Notes under the pieces: model-generated | Databases searched by the model: none | What the model was told of the DNA's origin: nothing | Seen by the model: the letters and a program-made list of their open reading frames with translations, nothing else | NCBI GenBank assembly: GCA_020466095.1 | Contig: CM035807.1 | Coordinates: 15,111,985-15,175,984 of the forward strand | DNA from: Chlorops oryzae | Taxonomy: Eukaryota; Arthropoda; Insecta; Diptera; Chloropidae | DNA: 64,000 nucleotides | Direction of reading: 5' to 3' | Shown: positions 48,091-58,819 of the stretch, piece by piece | Layout: each line of letters opens with the position of its first letter | Numbering within the stretch: the stretch's first letter is position 1 | Made by a program: the position numbers and the translations under genes

Positions 48091-48713
48091 TGTAAAATAA
48101 GTGAAAAATTCTAAGAATTGTAGCACTAAAAACTATTCAAAAAACTGGTCCTTTTTGGACCAGTTCGGAACTAGACCAAAACTAGACTAGTTGTAATCAG
48201 TTATTTTTTTTTTAATTTTAGCGACGTATGTCAATAAAAGAAAAATTATGTTTTTCGGTCTGCCACGTTACATTAAATCTGCGGCACTATTCAAAAGCCA
48301 TTCCTTGGATCAGTTAAAGTAACGAATCATTTTCATGAAACATGCAATAAAAACAAAAATAACACGCAAACTATAATTTTATTGACCTTTTTGCCGCAGC
48401 CTTTATTTCCTTCCATTTTTCTGCTATTGTTTGCAAAACTTGCTCACATGTCAAAATTTTTTACAATTTTTTCCAATTTCTTATTGCTTCCAGACTATTA
48501 AAAGTCCATTTTTTTTTTTAGAAAACATTACAAAAATGGCAATATTTTGAAACAAAATTTCTTGTCACGGTGTACTTTTTTTCGTTTTTGACCATATGTA
48601 TGTATGTCACGTCACTTGGAGAGAAACTACGCAAAGCAATGGATGCTTTCAGGCGCCATGTTCAATTTCCAATTTTGATAGTACACATGGAAAAAACATA
48701 TCGCCTAAAAGTA

Positions 48714-49693
48714 GGGGAATGTAACCGGCTGTGGGTCGGGTTTCGTTTCTTGTCTATAACGTGAATTGAAGTAAAAAATTTTTCGACTTTAAGATACCAA
48801 TGGAAAGCTAAAGGCATTAGCTAACTAAAAAATAATCTTTTTTTAATTTACCGAAAATAAATGATTTTTCGCAAATATCGTAGAATCTTGTTTTTCGGCG
48901 AAAACAAATTTTGTAACCGGTTGTGGGCTACCCCGGAAAATCACCTTCAAATGCGAAATTATGAAGAACATTCACCAAAGAAATATGAAATTTCAAAATG
49001 TATTTATCAATGCACCCTCTAGTGGGAAAAAAGCATCGAGAACAATTATTTATCGTCCTTTTCAGGTTCGCAATTTTTGCATCTAAAATAACCTCTCGTC
49101 ATAGCGACGCATTTCAAATGCACAAACCGATCGAGCTGCCACCGTTGCATTTGGTGGAATTAGCTCTCGTCAGTTTTGGTGGCAGAAGGTCCAAATATTC
49201 TTCCTCATGAAGAAAGCCTCAAAGATAGTCAGACCTGTATGGGAACATAGACAGTATTATATAAGTATATACAGTATTAAATAACAAATTCTTGTCAGGA
49301 AAGTCAAAAACACGACTTTTTTGCAAGAAACGTTGTGGCCTACAACGGGTTACAAAAGGCGGCCACCAACCGGTAATTGCATCCATTTTTTAAGTGACTG
49401 GAAAAATTCTAGTGGCGATAAACTTTGAGCAAACCCGATATAAAATCGTAAAATTAACCTCAAATACTGCATAAAACTCCATAACACTTAAATACCTCCT
49501 TGCATACTTCACTTCACTTTATCCCACTCACAACTTCTTCAAATATTACTTTATCGTACATTTTTTTGTACATTTTTAGTGGTCGCACCAATACTACCCA
49601 CTGTCAATGTACACATAACCTCATACTCTGATCCGCCATATTTGGCATACGTCAAAAGATATCAAGGGTGGCCCACAGCCGGTTACATTACCC
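48714..49693. mobile_element. ~980-bp DNA transposon, TA-flanked
   Basis: GGGGAATGTAACCGGCTGTG at the left pairs with CACAGCCGGTTACATTACCC at the right, flanked by TA on both sides. Copies of the same word occur internally (GTAACCGGTTGTGGGCTACC near 48914). No transposase frame survives. The TA target suggests Tc1/mariner type, but that is weak evidence. Confidence 0.7.
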
Positions 49694-49705
49694 TACCTTA
49701 GGATA

Positions 49706-50170
49706 GAGCTGGACAACTATCGATAGTTGCAACCACCGATATTAATATTCGATAGTCAATAGTCCGAAATATGGATAGTATCGATAGTACTATAGGAAGA
49801 TATATTTTGAATTATAAACTAATTTCATTGGCAAAATGCTAGTGATTTCAATTAATCATGTTTGAGCTGATTAACATTTAAATTTCCACCATTTTAAAGT
49901 TTTAAATATAAAAAAATTAATGGTGGTCCTATAATAATTCAACAAAGTACTGTGCATAAGTATCCTTCCTCATTTAGTATCACGTGGTAATTAAAGGTAA
50001 AATCGAAAAATACCATCAAAGCGGAAAAAATCCCTCGTTCTGGCATCAGTGCATAGAATAAATTGTTAGCATGACGCCTATAATTCTCATTTGGTTTGTA
50101 AAATGGGACACTTAAGACTCGCAGCATTTCTGAAAAATTTTCTAGACGCGATGAAGCAACAACGTGCGTA
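49706..50170. repeat. Dispersed repeat preceding an (ATC)n tract, copy 2
   Basis: Starts AGAGCTGGACAACTATCGATAG and carries several ATCGATAGT words. From 49740 it parallels 36239..36978 block for block down to CGTGCGTAACTCATAATCATC. A related AGAGCTGGAGAACAATCGG start precedes the (ATC)n tract at 63304. Confidence 0.75.
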
Positions 50171-50680
50171 ACTCATAATCATCATCACCATGGCCGTCAT
50201 CATCACCGTCATCATTACTGTCATCATCACCTTCATCATCATCATCACCATCAACAACATAAACAATATCAACACCATATTCACCAAACTCACAATCAAC
50301 ATCACGATCATCACCAACCTCACTATAATCATCACCATCATCTTCACTATCATTATCACCATCAACACCATCATCATCATCACCAACATCACCATCAACA
50401 CCATCATCATCACCATCATCAACATCATCACCAACATCATCCCCATCAACAACATAAACACCATCAACACCATAATCACCAACCTCACAATCAACATCAC
50501 CAACACCACCAACCTCACCATCAACATTACCAACCTCACCATAATCATCACCATCAACATCAACATCATCATCATCATCACCAACATCATTATCAACACC
50601 ATTATCATCACCATAACCATCACCATCATCATTATCACCATCAACAACATAAACACCATCATCACCCAGATTATGCAAGG
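50171..50680. repeat. (ATC/ACC)n microsatellite
   Basis: About 510 bp of CATCAC, CAACAT and AACACC triplets. Frames across it encode Met/Val, Asp/Gly or Thr/Ile/Asn runs and are not genes. Confidence 0.95.
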
Positions 50681-50844
50681 CTCGCCTGAATACAAAACCT
50701 TCAATATGGTCTCTGAACTAAATCAAAATGATAATTGTCTTAAAAATAAATTACTTTATTTTATCGTCAACAGAAATTTACATTTTTTTTCTTGCAAGTT
50801 GCAGTTAAAGTGGCACGTAGACAATTTTTGACTAGTTGTCCTAA

Positions 50845-52060
50845 TTATACCCAGCGTAAGCGGGGTATATTAGTTTTGTGCAAATCTTGTAACAGGGAGA
50901 ATTAAGCTCCGGAGATATAGAAAAATATATATAGAAATGATCAGGATCAAAAACTGAATCGATTTAGACATGTCCGTCTGTCCGTCTGTCCGTCTGTCCG
51001 TCTGTCCGTCTGTCCGTCTGTCCGTCCGTCCGTCTGTCCGTCTGTCCGTCCGTCCGTGGTCGGATCTCCTCCGAAACGGCTGGACCAATCAAGTCGAAAT
51101 TTGGCACACAGGTATATCGGGATCCGAGTATGATCCTAAGTAAAAATGGGAGACATCCGCCCACTGCCACGCCCTCAAATGACTTTATTGTGTTTTCAAT
51201 AAAATGCTTGTAACTTGCGAACCACTCAACACATTCCATTGATATTTGGTGTGCTGGTAAACTACGAAAAGGGACATATCCTGGCAAAAAATGGACACCG
51301 CCCTCCTCGAGCCACGCCCACAAATAAGCCCAAAAATAAGGGCTTATCGTAACTTGTGAAGTAAAAGGCGTAGAAGCTTCAAATTCGCAGCATAGGTTTA
51401 CCAAGGCAAATGAAAGGTGTAGGAACAAAAATTTATGTAGGCCGCCCACTGCCACGCCCACAAATAGAGAATTTTCATAACTTCCGAAGTAAAAGGCGTA
51501 GAAGCTTCAAATTCGCAACATAGGTTCACCAAGGCGAATGAAAGGTGTAGGAAAATTTTTTTTATGACGCGCCCACTGCCACGCCCACAAATGAAGATTT
51601 TTCGTAACTTCCTAAGTAAAAGGCGTAGAAGCTTCAAATTCGCAGCATAGGTTCACCAAGGCGAATGAAAGGTGTAGAAAAAATTTTTTTGTGGCCCGCC
51701 CACTGCCACGCCCACAAATAAAGATTTTTCGTAACTTCCGAAGTAAAAGGCGTAGAAGCTTCAAATTCGCAGCATAGGTTCACCAAGGCGAATGAAAGGT
51801 GTAGGAAAAAATTTTATGCGGCCCGCCCACTGCCACGCCCACAGATGAAGATTGTTCGTAACTTCCGAAGTAAAAGGCGTAGAAGCTTCGAATTCGCAAC
51901 ATAGGTTCACCAAGGCGAGTGAAAGGTGTAGGGAAATAATTTATGTTGCCCTCCCACTGCCACGCCCACAAATAGAGAAGCAAAACATAGTGCGCTGATA
52001 ATGTCGGGACGCTGGGTATTTCAAAGTCGGGCTTGACCGACTTTAGCTTTCTTACTTGTT
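50845..52060 (-). mobile_element. Helentron-like (HINE) family B copy
   Basis: The left end has TACCCAGCGTAAGCGGGGTAT, followed by a GTCC/GTCT microsatellite (50970-51055), unique sequence, about five tandem copies of a ~128-bp unit (51325-51975) and the inverted word ACGCTGGGTA. It ends in a hairpin, AAAGTCGGGCTTGACCGACTTT, and CTTACTTGTT. Subterminal inverted repeats plus internal tandem repeats plus a terminal hairpin are the hallmarks of DINE-1/Helentron-derived elements. It lies directly downstream of CDase and may contribute to its 3' end. Confidence 0.75.
51325..51975. repeat. ~128-bp tandem repeat inside the family B element
   Basis: About five units each contain AACTTCCGAAGTAAAAGGCG, TAGAAGCTTCAAATTCGCA, ATAGGTTCACCAAGGCGAATG and CCACTGCCACGCCCACAAAT. 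Monomer spacing is about 125-132 bp. The minus-strand frames crossing it are repeat translations. Confidence 0.9.
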
Positions 52061-52108
52061 TTTTTCTTCTGTAGGTACTAGGAAAAATTTTTGGCAATTT
52101 TCTTTTGT

Positions 52109-52114
52109 TTTATT
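52109..52114 (-). promoter_or_regulatory. Poly(A) signal candidate for CDase
   Basis: AATAAA (in AAAAAAATAAAACAAAAG) lies 23 nt past the CDase stop codon on the minus strand. It would give a very short 3' UTR ending just before the repeat element. Confidence 0.5.
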
Positions 52115-52136
52115 TTTTTAGTTGATTTGCTATGGC

Positions 52137-55100
52137 TTAGTCTTCGGTTACTTTAAAGGTATTTGTAACGCCTTCGTATGGGAACATGCCACCGAGAATA
52201 TACTTATAACAACCGAAGTGTCTAATGCGATATTGACCCGGCAGCGTAGTCGGATCGATAAACCAATGAATATGCGCATCACTGAAGCCCAGAATGGTAT
52301 GCGTGCGTTCCCAAATGAACCTACAGAGTACAGGAGTATAGTTTAGAGAGTTTCTTATGTTTGCCATTGTTGACTCACTTCGTATCCCAATGCGCATCCG
52401 TATAGGCGACTTTCCAACGCTCTTCGTTGATCTTCCGCTCGACCACAAAGTACGTCTTCTCATGGAATATATTATTACGCGGATTGCCAGCAATGAAGGT
52501 TGCAACAACGGTTTCATTGATCTTATATTCCTTACGCGGTTGAACTTTAACATGACCAAAATCCTTGCCTATCGGATGGCCATCGAATATAACGCCGGTA
52601 TTCAACGAGAGCATACGATCGTTCATGTATGGCGGTGCAGGACCAGCTTCGACTTTTTCACCACGAATCATTGCTTTGGTCAAACGCTCGAAAACGTCCA
52701 TGTATATCGTATGTGTATTTGGACCGAAAATTGTCGAGGCTGCTTCATATCGTTGAGCCTAAACAGAAGTCATTACAATTCCATCTTAATAATAGAAAGT
52801 CCAAGGATATTATTATCTCACCTGGTACTCCTCTGGCGTCGTTATGTAGCTCGAATAGATATTCGAAAGTCCAGCGATTATAACATCAGTATCCTTTCCA
52901 CCAGCTGCAACAGCAACGGCACTTATTTTATTCCTCAATCGCCTGCCAGCCATCGTTGTAAGTTCACCGGGTACACCAACGATTACAAGGTCACCAATCT
53001 TCACCAATTGAGCGCTAACAATTTTCGGTTGCCATTCGTAGGGGAATGTCGCCTTCAAAAGTAAAGATTTTTAAACATGTTCGTCTTCGTTTTCACCTAG
53101 TTAGAATCGATCTTACTCTGCCAGTAGCTAGTAAAATCGGTTTCGGATGATGGCACTGAATATCCTCCTGCGTTGGTGGAACAATGAAATCCCGTACTGC
53201 ATTCCACATTGCATTGTCCGATAGCGTGCCCTGCGCAAAATCGAAAGCTCCCGGACCATCAGTGGTACCAGCAGCAAAACTATAGCCCATTGCCGGCTGA
53301 CAGCCACGAATTTTATCCAGCTTTCGTGTGAGTGGATTATACGCTGTTCCATTGTAATTGGGCATATCAATAAATTGATGAATATAGGTTACATCGCCAG
53401 TGACCTCACGACCTCTGGGCTCTTCGCTATTATCGCTTAGCAGCGACTAAACGAGAAGAGAATAATTAAACATTCATCTGGTGGTGTATTAATTGAATTT
53501 TCAGCTTACCATGGCACCTTCAAAGAGTCTCGTTCCGATTATCTTTGTACTTTCGAACATATCATTGCCAGGACCTGAGGCAAAACATTCACCAGCACCG
53601 GAGGGACATGCCGAGGTGAACATGTCACAGGCTTTCCCCGATATCGAACACTTCGGACCCATGATATTTGGTGAAACATCTCCCAAATTCGAAGAGCAAA
53701 AGGCGCCAACGAATTTTCCCTAAAAAGAAGAAAACATTTTCTGATTTATGTACCTTCATTTGCCCTAAAAAAAATTTTTTTACCTTTCCCGGTACTTTAT
53801 TCGGATTAAATTCCTTCTCTAGCAATAATGACGCATAGCCCACATTATCGCTCGATACCAATTTATTCGTATTATTCATCGATACGGCATGCACCGCATA
53901 CCAATTGAATACACCCAAAAGATTATTCTCCATATCGACGAACCGAAGTTGGGTCAATTCTTTATCAACATCATGATCGTATTGAGCACGCTCATCCTCG
54001 GGGTTACGCAGATAAGATGTTGGCGAACGATTTATATTTACATTCAGCACAGTCGTCCTGGAGAGATACATGCGACCTTCAACCATATTGTCAGTAGCAC
54101 GCTTAATGCTCTAATTAGAAAGCATATATCAATGAATAAATTTTTGTTTTTTTGTTAATTCAAAAGTCCGCTTTACCAAATATGTACCCTGAGCCAGTGC
54201 TTCAAAGGTTTGTGGAACAAATCCTAGACAAGAGATATCATACAAGAGATCCATTAAGAAACCACCCACACCGGCGTGGGTATGAGTGCCACTAATGATC
54301 ACATTTTCATTTGTATAAATATTGCCATAGCGCGCTTGCAGGCGTTTTATGACCTAAAGGAAAGGGAATTTTTTATTATTAAAAGGATAAATTTATTCTC
54401 AAGAAAATAGCCAAACAAAATTCCAGGGGTCTCACAGCGCTGAATCCCAATTCGAGCCCCATATTTGCGCCATCGGGTCCAGTGGCGTAGCGAGACATTT
54501 CGGTGCCCGGCGAAGGAAGGAGGAACAATGCAGGAAATGCCACACCTCAATAAAAATATCCGGGGCGGCTGCCTTCATCTCATCCCGACACCCCTCCCCC
54601 TCGCTACTTATCGGGTCTATATTTCGATATAATCTCTAATTTATGCTCTAAGACCCCGCTCAAGGATGCCTTTTTAAGGGCATCACCGAATCTGGAACCG
54701 ATCTAGCTATATGTATATATGGACCTCCAATTCGGATTCAGCGTCCCCGAAATCATAGTGAAACTTTTTTTCTGTGGGGGCAGTTTTATCTTACTGACCT
54801 CGCGTTTTACACCATAGCCCATCATTCCAGCGTCCACGGACACGAATGCTACTCTCTGTCCGTTGTCATCTTCACACACAAAAGCTCTAGCGAATTGACG
54901 CAGATGAAGACCGCGTCCAACTTGCTTGATATTTGCATAGCCCATCTGCAAAAGAAAAAAAAAAAAAAAAAAATTGCAAACGAAATGAAAACGCTCATCG
55001 AGAACCCGTTATTCGAGGAGCTTACGAAATGAATTTCGACTGGCGGACCAGTTACATCTGCACGTCCAACACCAATGTGATAAGCAGTCACGCAGCAACT

Positions 55101-55163
55101 TGTCCAGAATGCCAAATTTAGACAAAATAATGCCAACATTTTTATGAAAATTGATTTCGCCAT
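52137..55163 (-). CDS. CDase: Neutral ceramidase
   Basis: Nine coding exons: 55026..55163, 54799..54945, 54177..54353, 53784..54110, 53510..53719, 53117..53446, 52822..53052, 52379..52758 and 52137..52320. They total 2124 nt, 707 aa, the usual length, with consistent phases and GT-AG borders. A signal peptide (about residues 1-27, ending CCVTA) precedes GVGRADVTGP, the conserved start of the mature enzyme. The active-site hexapeptide GDVSPN places the nucleophile at Ser279. Zinc-ligand regions are visible as SGTHTHAG (His119/121) and WYAVHA (His228). The C-terminal beta-sandwich ends YPYEGV-like (FPYEGVTNTFKV). The enzyme hydrolyses ceramide to sphingosine and fatty acid, acting secreted or at membranes. 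Exon 2 ends at GAG|GTCAGT; the nearby GTAAGA would break the frame. The second intron carries a hAT MITE. No lesion is seen. Confidence 0.97.
54480..54609. mobile_element. hAT-type MITE in CDase intron 2
   Basis: It begins CAGTGGCGTAGCGAG and ends CTCGCTACTT, the right end apparently lacking a few bases of the inverted repeat. An exact 8-bp target duplication ATCGGGTC flanks it (54472-54479 and 54610-54617), diagnostic of hAT insertion. It is 130 bp long and non-coding. Confidence 0.82.
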
Positions 55164-55204
55164 ATTTGAATAGATTAATTGAACATCGGTGGAAGGGGAA
55201 TTAC
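55164..55204 (-). other. CDase 5' UTR segment with upstream splice acceptor
   Basis: A pyrimidine-rich acceptor, CCTTTCAATTTCCCAG, ends at 55205 on the minus strand, 41 nt before the ATG. The first exon therefore probably lies further right. Possible donors with GTAAGTG are near 59744 and 60949, but none is supported. Confidence 0.45.
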
Positions 55205-55209
55205 CTGGG

Positions 55210-56150
55210 AAATTGAAAGGAAAATGTAGAATGGTTAAGGGTATTCACATTGGTCTCAGTAATTTAAAGTCATCTCACGCTGTTTTTTTTTTAATTTTTT
55301 TTCCTTTTTTGGAGAGATTTTTGAACTTTATTTCGAAAGAAACAAATGCAAAAAAAAATGTTCATCAAAAACAATCCTTTCAAATCCATTGAGTCCGATC
55401 TGAATACCCTATATTATATATTCCATTCGTGTTTTAGGAAAAAATCAACGCTCCGTTGGAGAATATTCAATTCCAATTTATCGTTCTTACTCTACTTTAC
55501 ATAAAATCCTACAGCACGTTTCTGCTTCACTTAAATTCATTAGCTTCGACTATATTCCATTGTCTGGACTAAGTGAAGAGCTTTTGCACGATAAGCCACG
55601 AAATTATTGAATTGAACTCGCAACTGATTTCATGCTTCGCATAATAAAAAAATGTAACAAGCTGAACTGACATTGAAACTCATAATTTCAGATACTTAAA
55701 TTAAAAAGTCGGCCTTTAAAGACCGAAAAGTTGAACTCCATGTTGAGCAGCTTGGTTTGTGTTTGGTGCATATTGATGCGTCTTGCAAGGCAACATTTTG
55801 GCAAACGAAATGAATTACAATTGGAGCTTGGAATTTTATACTTAAATTTTAATTTCTGAGTTTTTCGGTTGATTTTTAATACTTGTAGTCAGTTTGCCAA
55901 AGGCGGGAAACTCCTTTTTTTTTAGGACCAACGTAATCGTACATGAATTCTAACACTGCTGTTCTATCCATTGAGGGCAGGGAGGGACAGCTGTCGCCCC
56001 TCTTAATGTTGCCTGCTCAACATAAACCGCAAAAGCGTTTTTGAAAAGTGCCCAGAAATGAAACAAGACTTCTAAATCACTTTTCAGATGATAAAAGCGG
56101 ACTTGCACTGGCATGATCCAACGCAAAAGCCATTAAACACGCATAGAACA
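55210..56150. other. Non-coding stretch upstream of CDase
   Basis: AT-rich, with no open frame of note and no recognised repeat. It is probably a 5' UTR intron or promoter region of CDase. Confidence 0.45.
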
Positions 56151-56151
56151 A

Positions 56152-56663
56152 CCCAGCGGGAAATTATCTACTGCATGACAGCGTCATGAGTGTTATCATC
56201 GATGACATATACACACGTGGCAGTATCATGCTGGACACCTTGGGGGAAATGTCATCGTAGAGGAGTGCTTGTAATCTCATTGGCTACTGAAATTTAATTA
56301 AGGATTTAGCGTCAGTTGAGCGTTAGGGTGAAGTGGCGTAGAGGATGAGTACTTGACTCAGAATACGAAGATCGCGAATTCGATCCCTGGCTGAGGCGAA
56401 CAAAAATTGTTAAAAATAGATTTTTTTAAGGATTTGCGAAATATTCAAAGAGAAGACAAAGAAGAGTGTTTCAAACTGGTTTCTATAAATTGACTTTTAG
56501 AGAGATATAAAGATAATGTGCTGCTCTGGAATGCTTTTTTCGCCATCCCACCCCCTAGCATGACATGTCACCAGGTGACATTTTTTTAATCCACAATGAC
56601 ATGTCACCGGTGAATTCCACTGTCCAATCCTGTATAAATCTCAGGAGGACATTTCCCGCTGGG
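56152..56663. mobile_element. Candidate MITE with CCCAGCGGGAAAT ends
   Basis: CCCAGCGGGAAAT at the left and ATTTCCCGCTGGG at the right are perfect 13-bp inverted repeats about 510 bp apart. Inside are repeated GACATGTCACC palindromic words and a tRNA-like segment. No clear target duplication was found. Confidence 0.6.
56330..56395 (+). repeat. tRNA-like segment (SINE head or tRNA pseudogene)
   Basis: AGTGGCGTAGAGGATGAGT resembles a pol III A box and GAATTCGATCCC a B box, 40 bp apart, followed by CTGGCTGAGGCGAAC. No cloverleaf with a sound acceptor stem could be drawn, so it is not a functional tRNA gene. Confidence 0.45.
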
Positions 56664-56669
56664 AAATTG

Positions 56670-57685
56670 TTTATATTTATTTATTTATATTAATATTAGA
56701 TAAGTTTACAGCGAAACTAGTCTAACTTAGGTTATTATAGCACTGCCAGCCGGGCCTTGTAGTTACTAGGCACTCAGTGTACAGATAAGTTAATAGGCAA
56801 AAATGAAATAATTGACTGCCTACTACACGATACACTTGGTGCATAGCAAGTATGCAGAACCGAAGAAAGCAACCGAAGCCGAACAGCACGAAGTACACGT
56901 TGTATACAGCAATGTGCTTTAGCAACGAAAACACACGAAGTATGCCCATATACAGCCGCTATCCACTTCGAACCTATTTATCACACCACCGCACCAGCCT
57001 AGGACAGTTTTTTAACAAAAGTGCATAGGTTTTGTATATCAGCATAGTGTTGTGCACATCATACTTGGTGCTATGGCAGTGATCGGGCACTTCCTGTACA
57101 CAGTTCCGGCTGGGTGGCTGCAGCGGCCTTCGGCTAGAAATTGTTTATAATATTTCCCCTCCCTAACTGCAATCCTCAACGCGACCATGGTTCAATCAGT
57201 GTACCCAATTGTTTCTTTGTGAATATTCTGAATTTGAGTTCTATGCTGACTTCGAATGCGGATCGTTTTTCTCGAATTCTTTCGATCGAGTGAATCGCCA
57301 AGAACTAAAATATCGAAGAGAAATTTGACAAATCATTGTTGGGTTTACTTTTTTTTATTTTTTTTTGTATTTTATTTTATTTTTTGTTTATTTTTTTTTT
57401 TTTCAAAGACTGTTGATTATTTTAGATAATTTTCAGGCTGATTATTTCTTTGCTGAAAGGCGTACAATTGAATGAATCGCAACAAAAGCATTGTATGTTT
57501 TTTTTTATCAATCGCATTCCAAAACAACTTTCAGAATTTTCTAAACAGATTTTTTAAGCAATTAAAAAACAAGTCATTAAAACTTTTACTCACATTGTTG
57601 TTGTTATTGTTGATGTTATTCTAAATAACATAGGCTCTTGACACTGCTACCCAGCCCATTTTGAGAACAAACCATTAAATTTTTC
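56670..57685. other. Non-coding stretch
   Basis: No gene was recognised. It holds homopolymeric T tracts near 57350-57410 and a short GTT run near 57598. Confidence 0.45.
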
Positions 57686-57689
57686 CCTT

Positions 57690-57905
57690 ATTCTATATAA
57701 GATATAAATTTTCATAAAAAAATCGGACTTCATACGTTTTTCGGACATTTTGGGTTTTTGGTCCTCAACTCTCTAAACTTCCTGTAGTCCCCCAAAAATT
57801 TTTTTTGTTCATGTCTTATAATTGTTCAATATACCACTATGGCAATTATAAGCACTACCAAAGCACTCATTCTCTGGACACGCCCATGGCCACGCTTTCA
57901 AAAAA
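57690..57905 (-). repeat. Dispersed repeat, copy 2
   Basis: The reverse complement matches 47900..48090 closely, for example GGTATATTGAACAATTATAAG and GTCCGATTTTTTTATGAAAA. It lies directly before the Helentron-like copy. Confidence 0.65.
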
Positions 57906-57933
57906 CTTTAATAATCCAAAAAAAAAAAAAAAA

Positions 57934-58816
57934 ACAAGTAAGGGTCTTATAGTCAGGCGAGCCTGACAAACGAATACTCGACACAGACACACATGTTAAA
58001 AAAAATTTTAATATCAGAAGGTGTTTAAGGCCATAAGGGGCCCCATATACCGACTTTTGTTAAATTTCTTTATGAAAACCGCCATTTTACCACGCCCACT
58101 TTTCCAATTCTTTTGAATTCTAATCAGAGGCTTAAATGTATGCTCAAGTTCTAAGTTTCATTGAAATATTTGGAAAAAGTCAGATTTTGGGGCAGTTTTG
58201 AGATTTTTGTGACAGACCCTAGTACTGGAGGTACCCTTAATATGTTAATGGACCGATCAAGAAAATTTTAGGAGAAGATGCTTATGGCTACAAAGAAAGC
58301 ATAATTGCCAAAATTCGTTCAAGTCCCATTTGAATTTCGGGTGCAGGAGACAATTTTCGAAAAATTCCCTTCTGCCACGCCCACTTTTTAAATTTTTGGA
58401 AATCGTATTACTTGCCTTGAAACATGTTCAAATATCAAATTTCATCAAAATATGTTGAAAAACTTCGATTTTAGAGCAGTTTTTGTGATTTTCATAACAG
58501 ACCCTAGTACTGGAGGTACCCCTAAAAATGGTCCGATCGGGTCCATTCTCAAACTTGTTCTTACTCATGTCTCCGTGAGCATGCATACCAAATTTCGTCA
58601 AGATAGCTCAACTCCTTCGATAAGAAAACTGTATACAAACAGACAGACGGACAGACAGACAAACAGACAGACAGACGGACATGTCTAAATCAAATCTCCT
58701 GGTGACGCTGATCATTCCTATATATATTTTGTATGGTCTATCTCGACTGGGTCTGGGTGTTACACACAACCACACAAACGCAATATACCCTCGACACACA
58801 GTGTGTCGGGTATAAA
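57934..58816 (+). mobile_element. Helentron-like (HINE) family A, most complete copy
   Basis: It begins ACAAGTAAGGGTCTTATAG, then hairpin GTCAGGCGAGCCTGAC, then ACTCGACACAGACACACATG. A body follows with GACAGACCCTAGTACTGGAGG (twice), GTCCCATTTGAATTTCGGG, a GACA/GACG tract, CGCTGATCATTCCTATATAT and the terminal CTCGACACACAGTGTGTCGGGTATAAAA. It has no coding capacity. It serves as the reference for the copies at 1257, 19794 and 25790. Confidence 0.78.
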
Positions 58817-58819
58817 AAT

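Noticed and set aside
52357..53064. 235-codon plus-strand frame
   Set aside because: It is antisense to CDase exons 7-8, whose minus-strand reading matches the family throughout.
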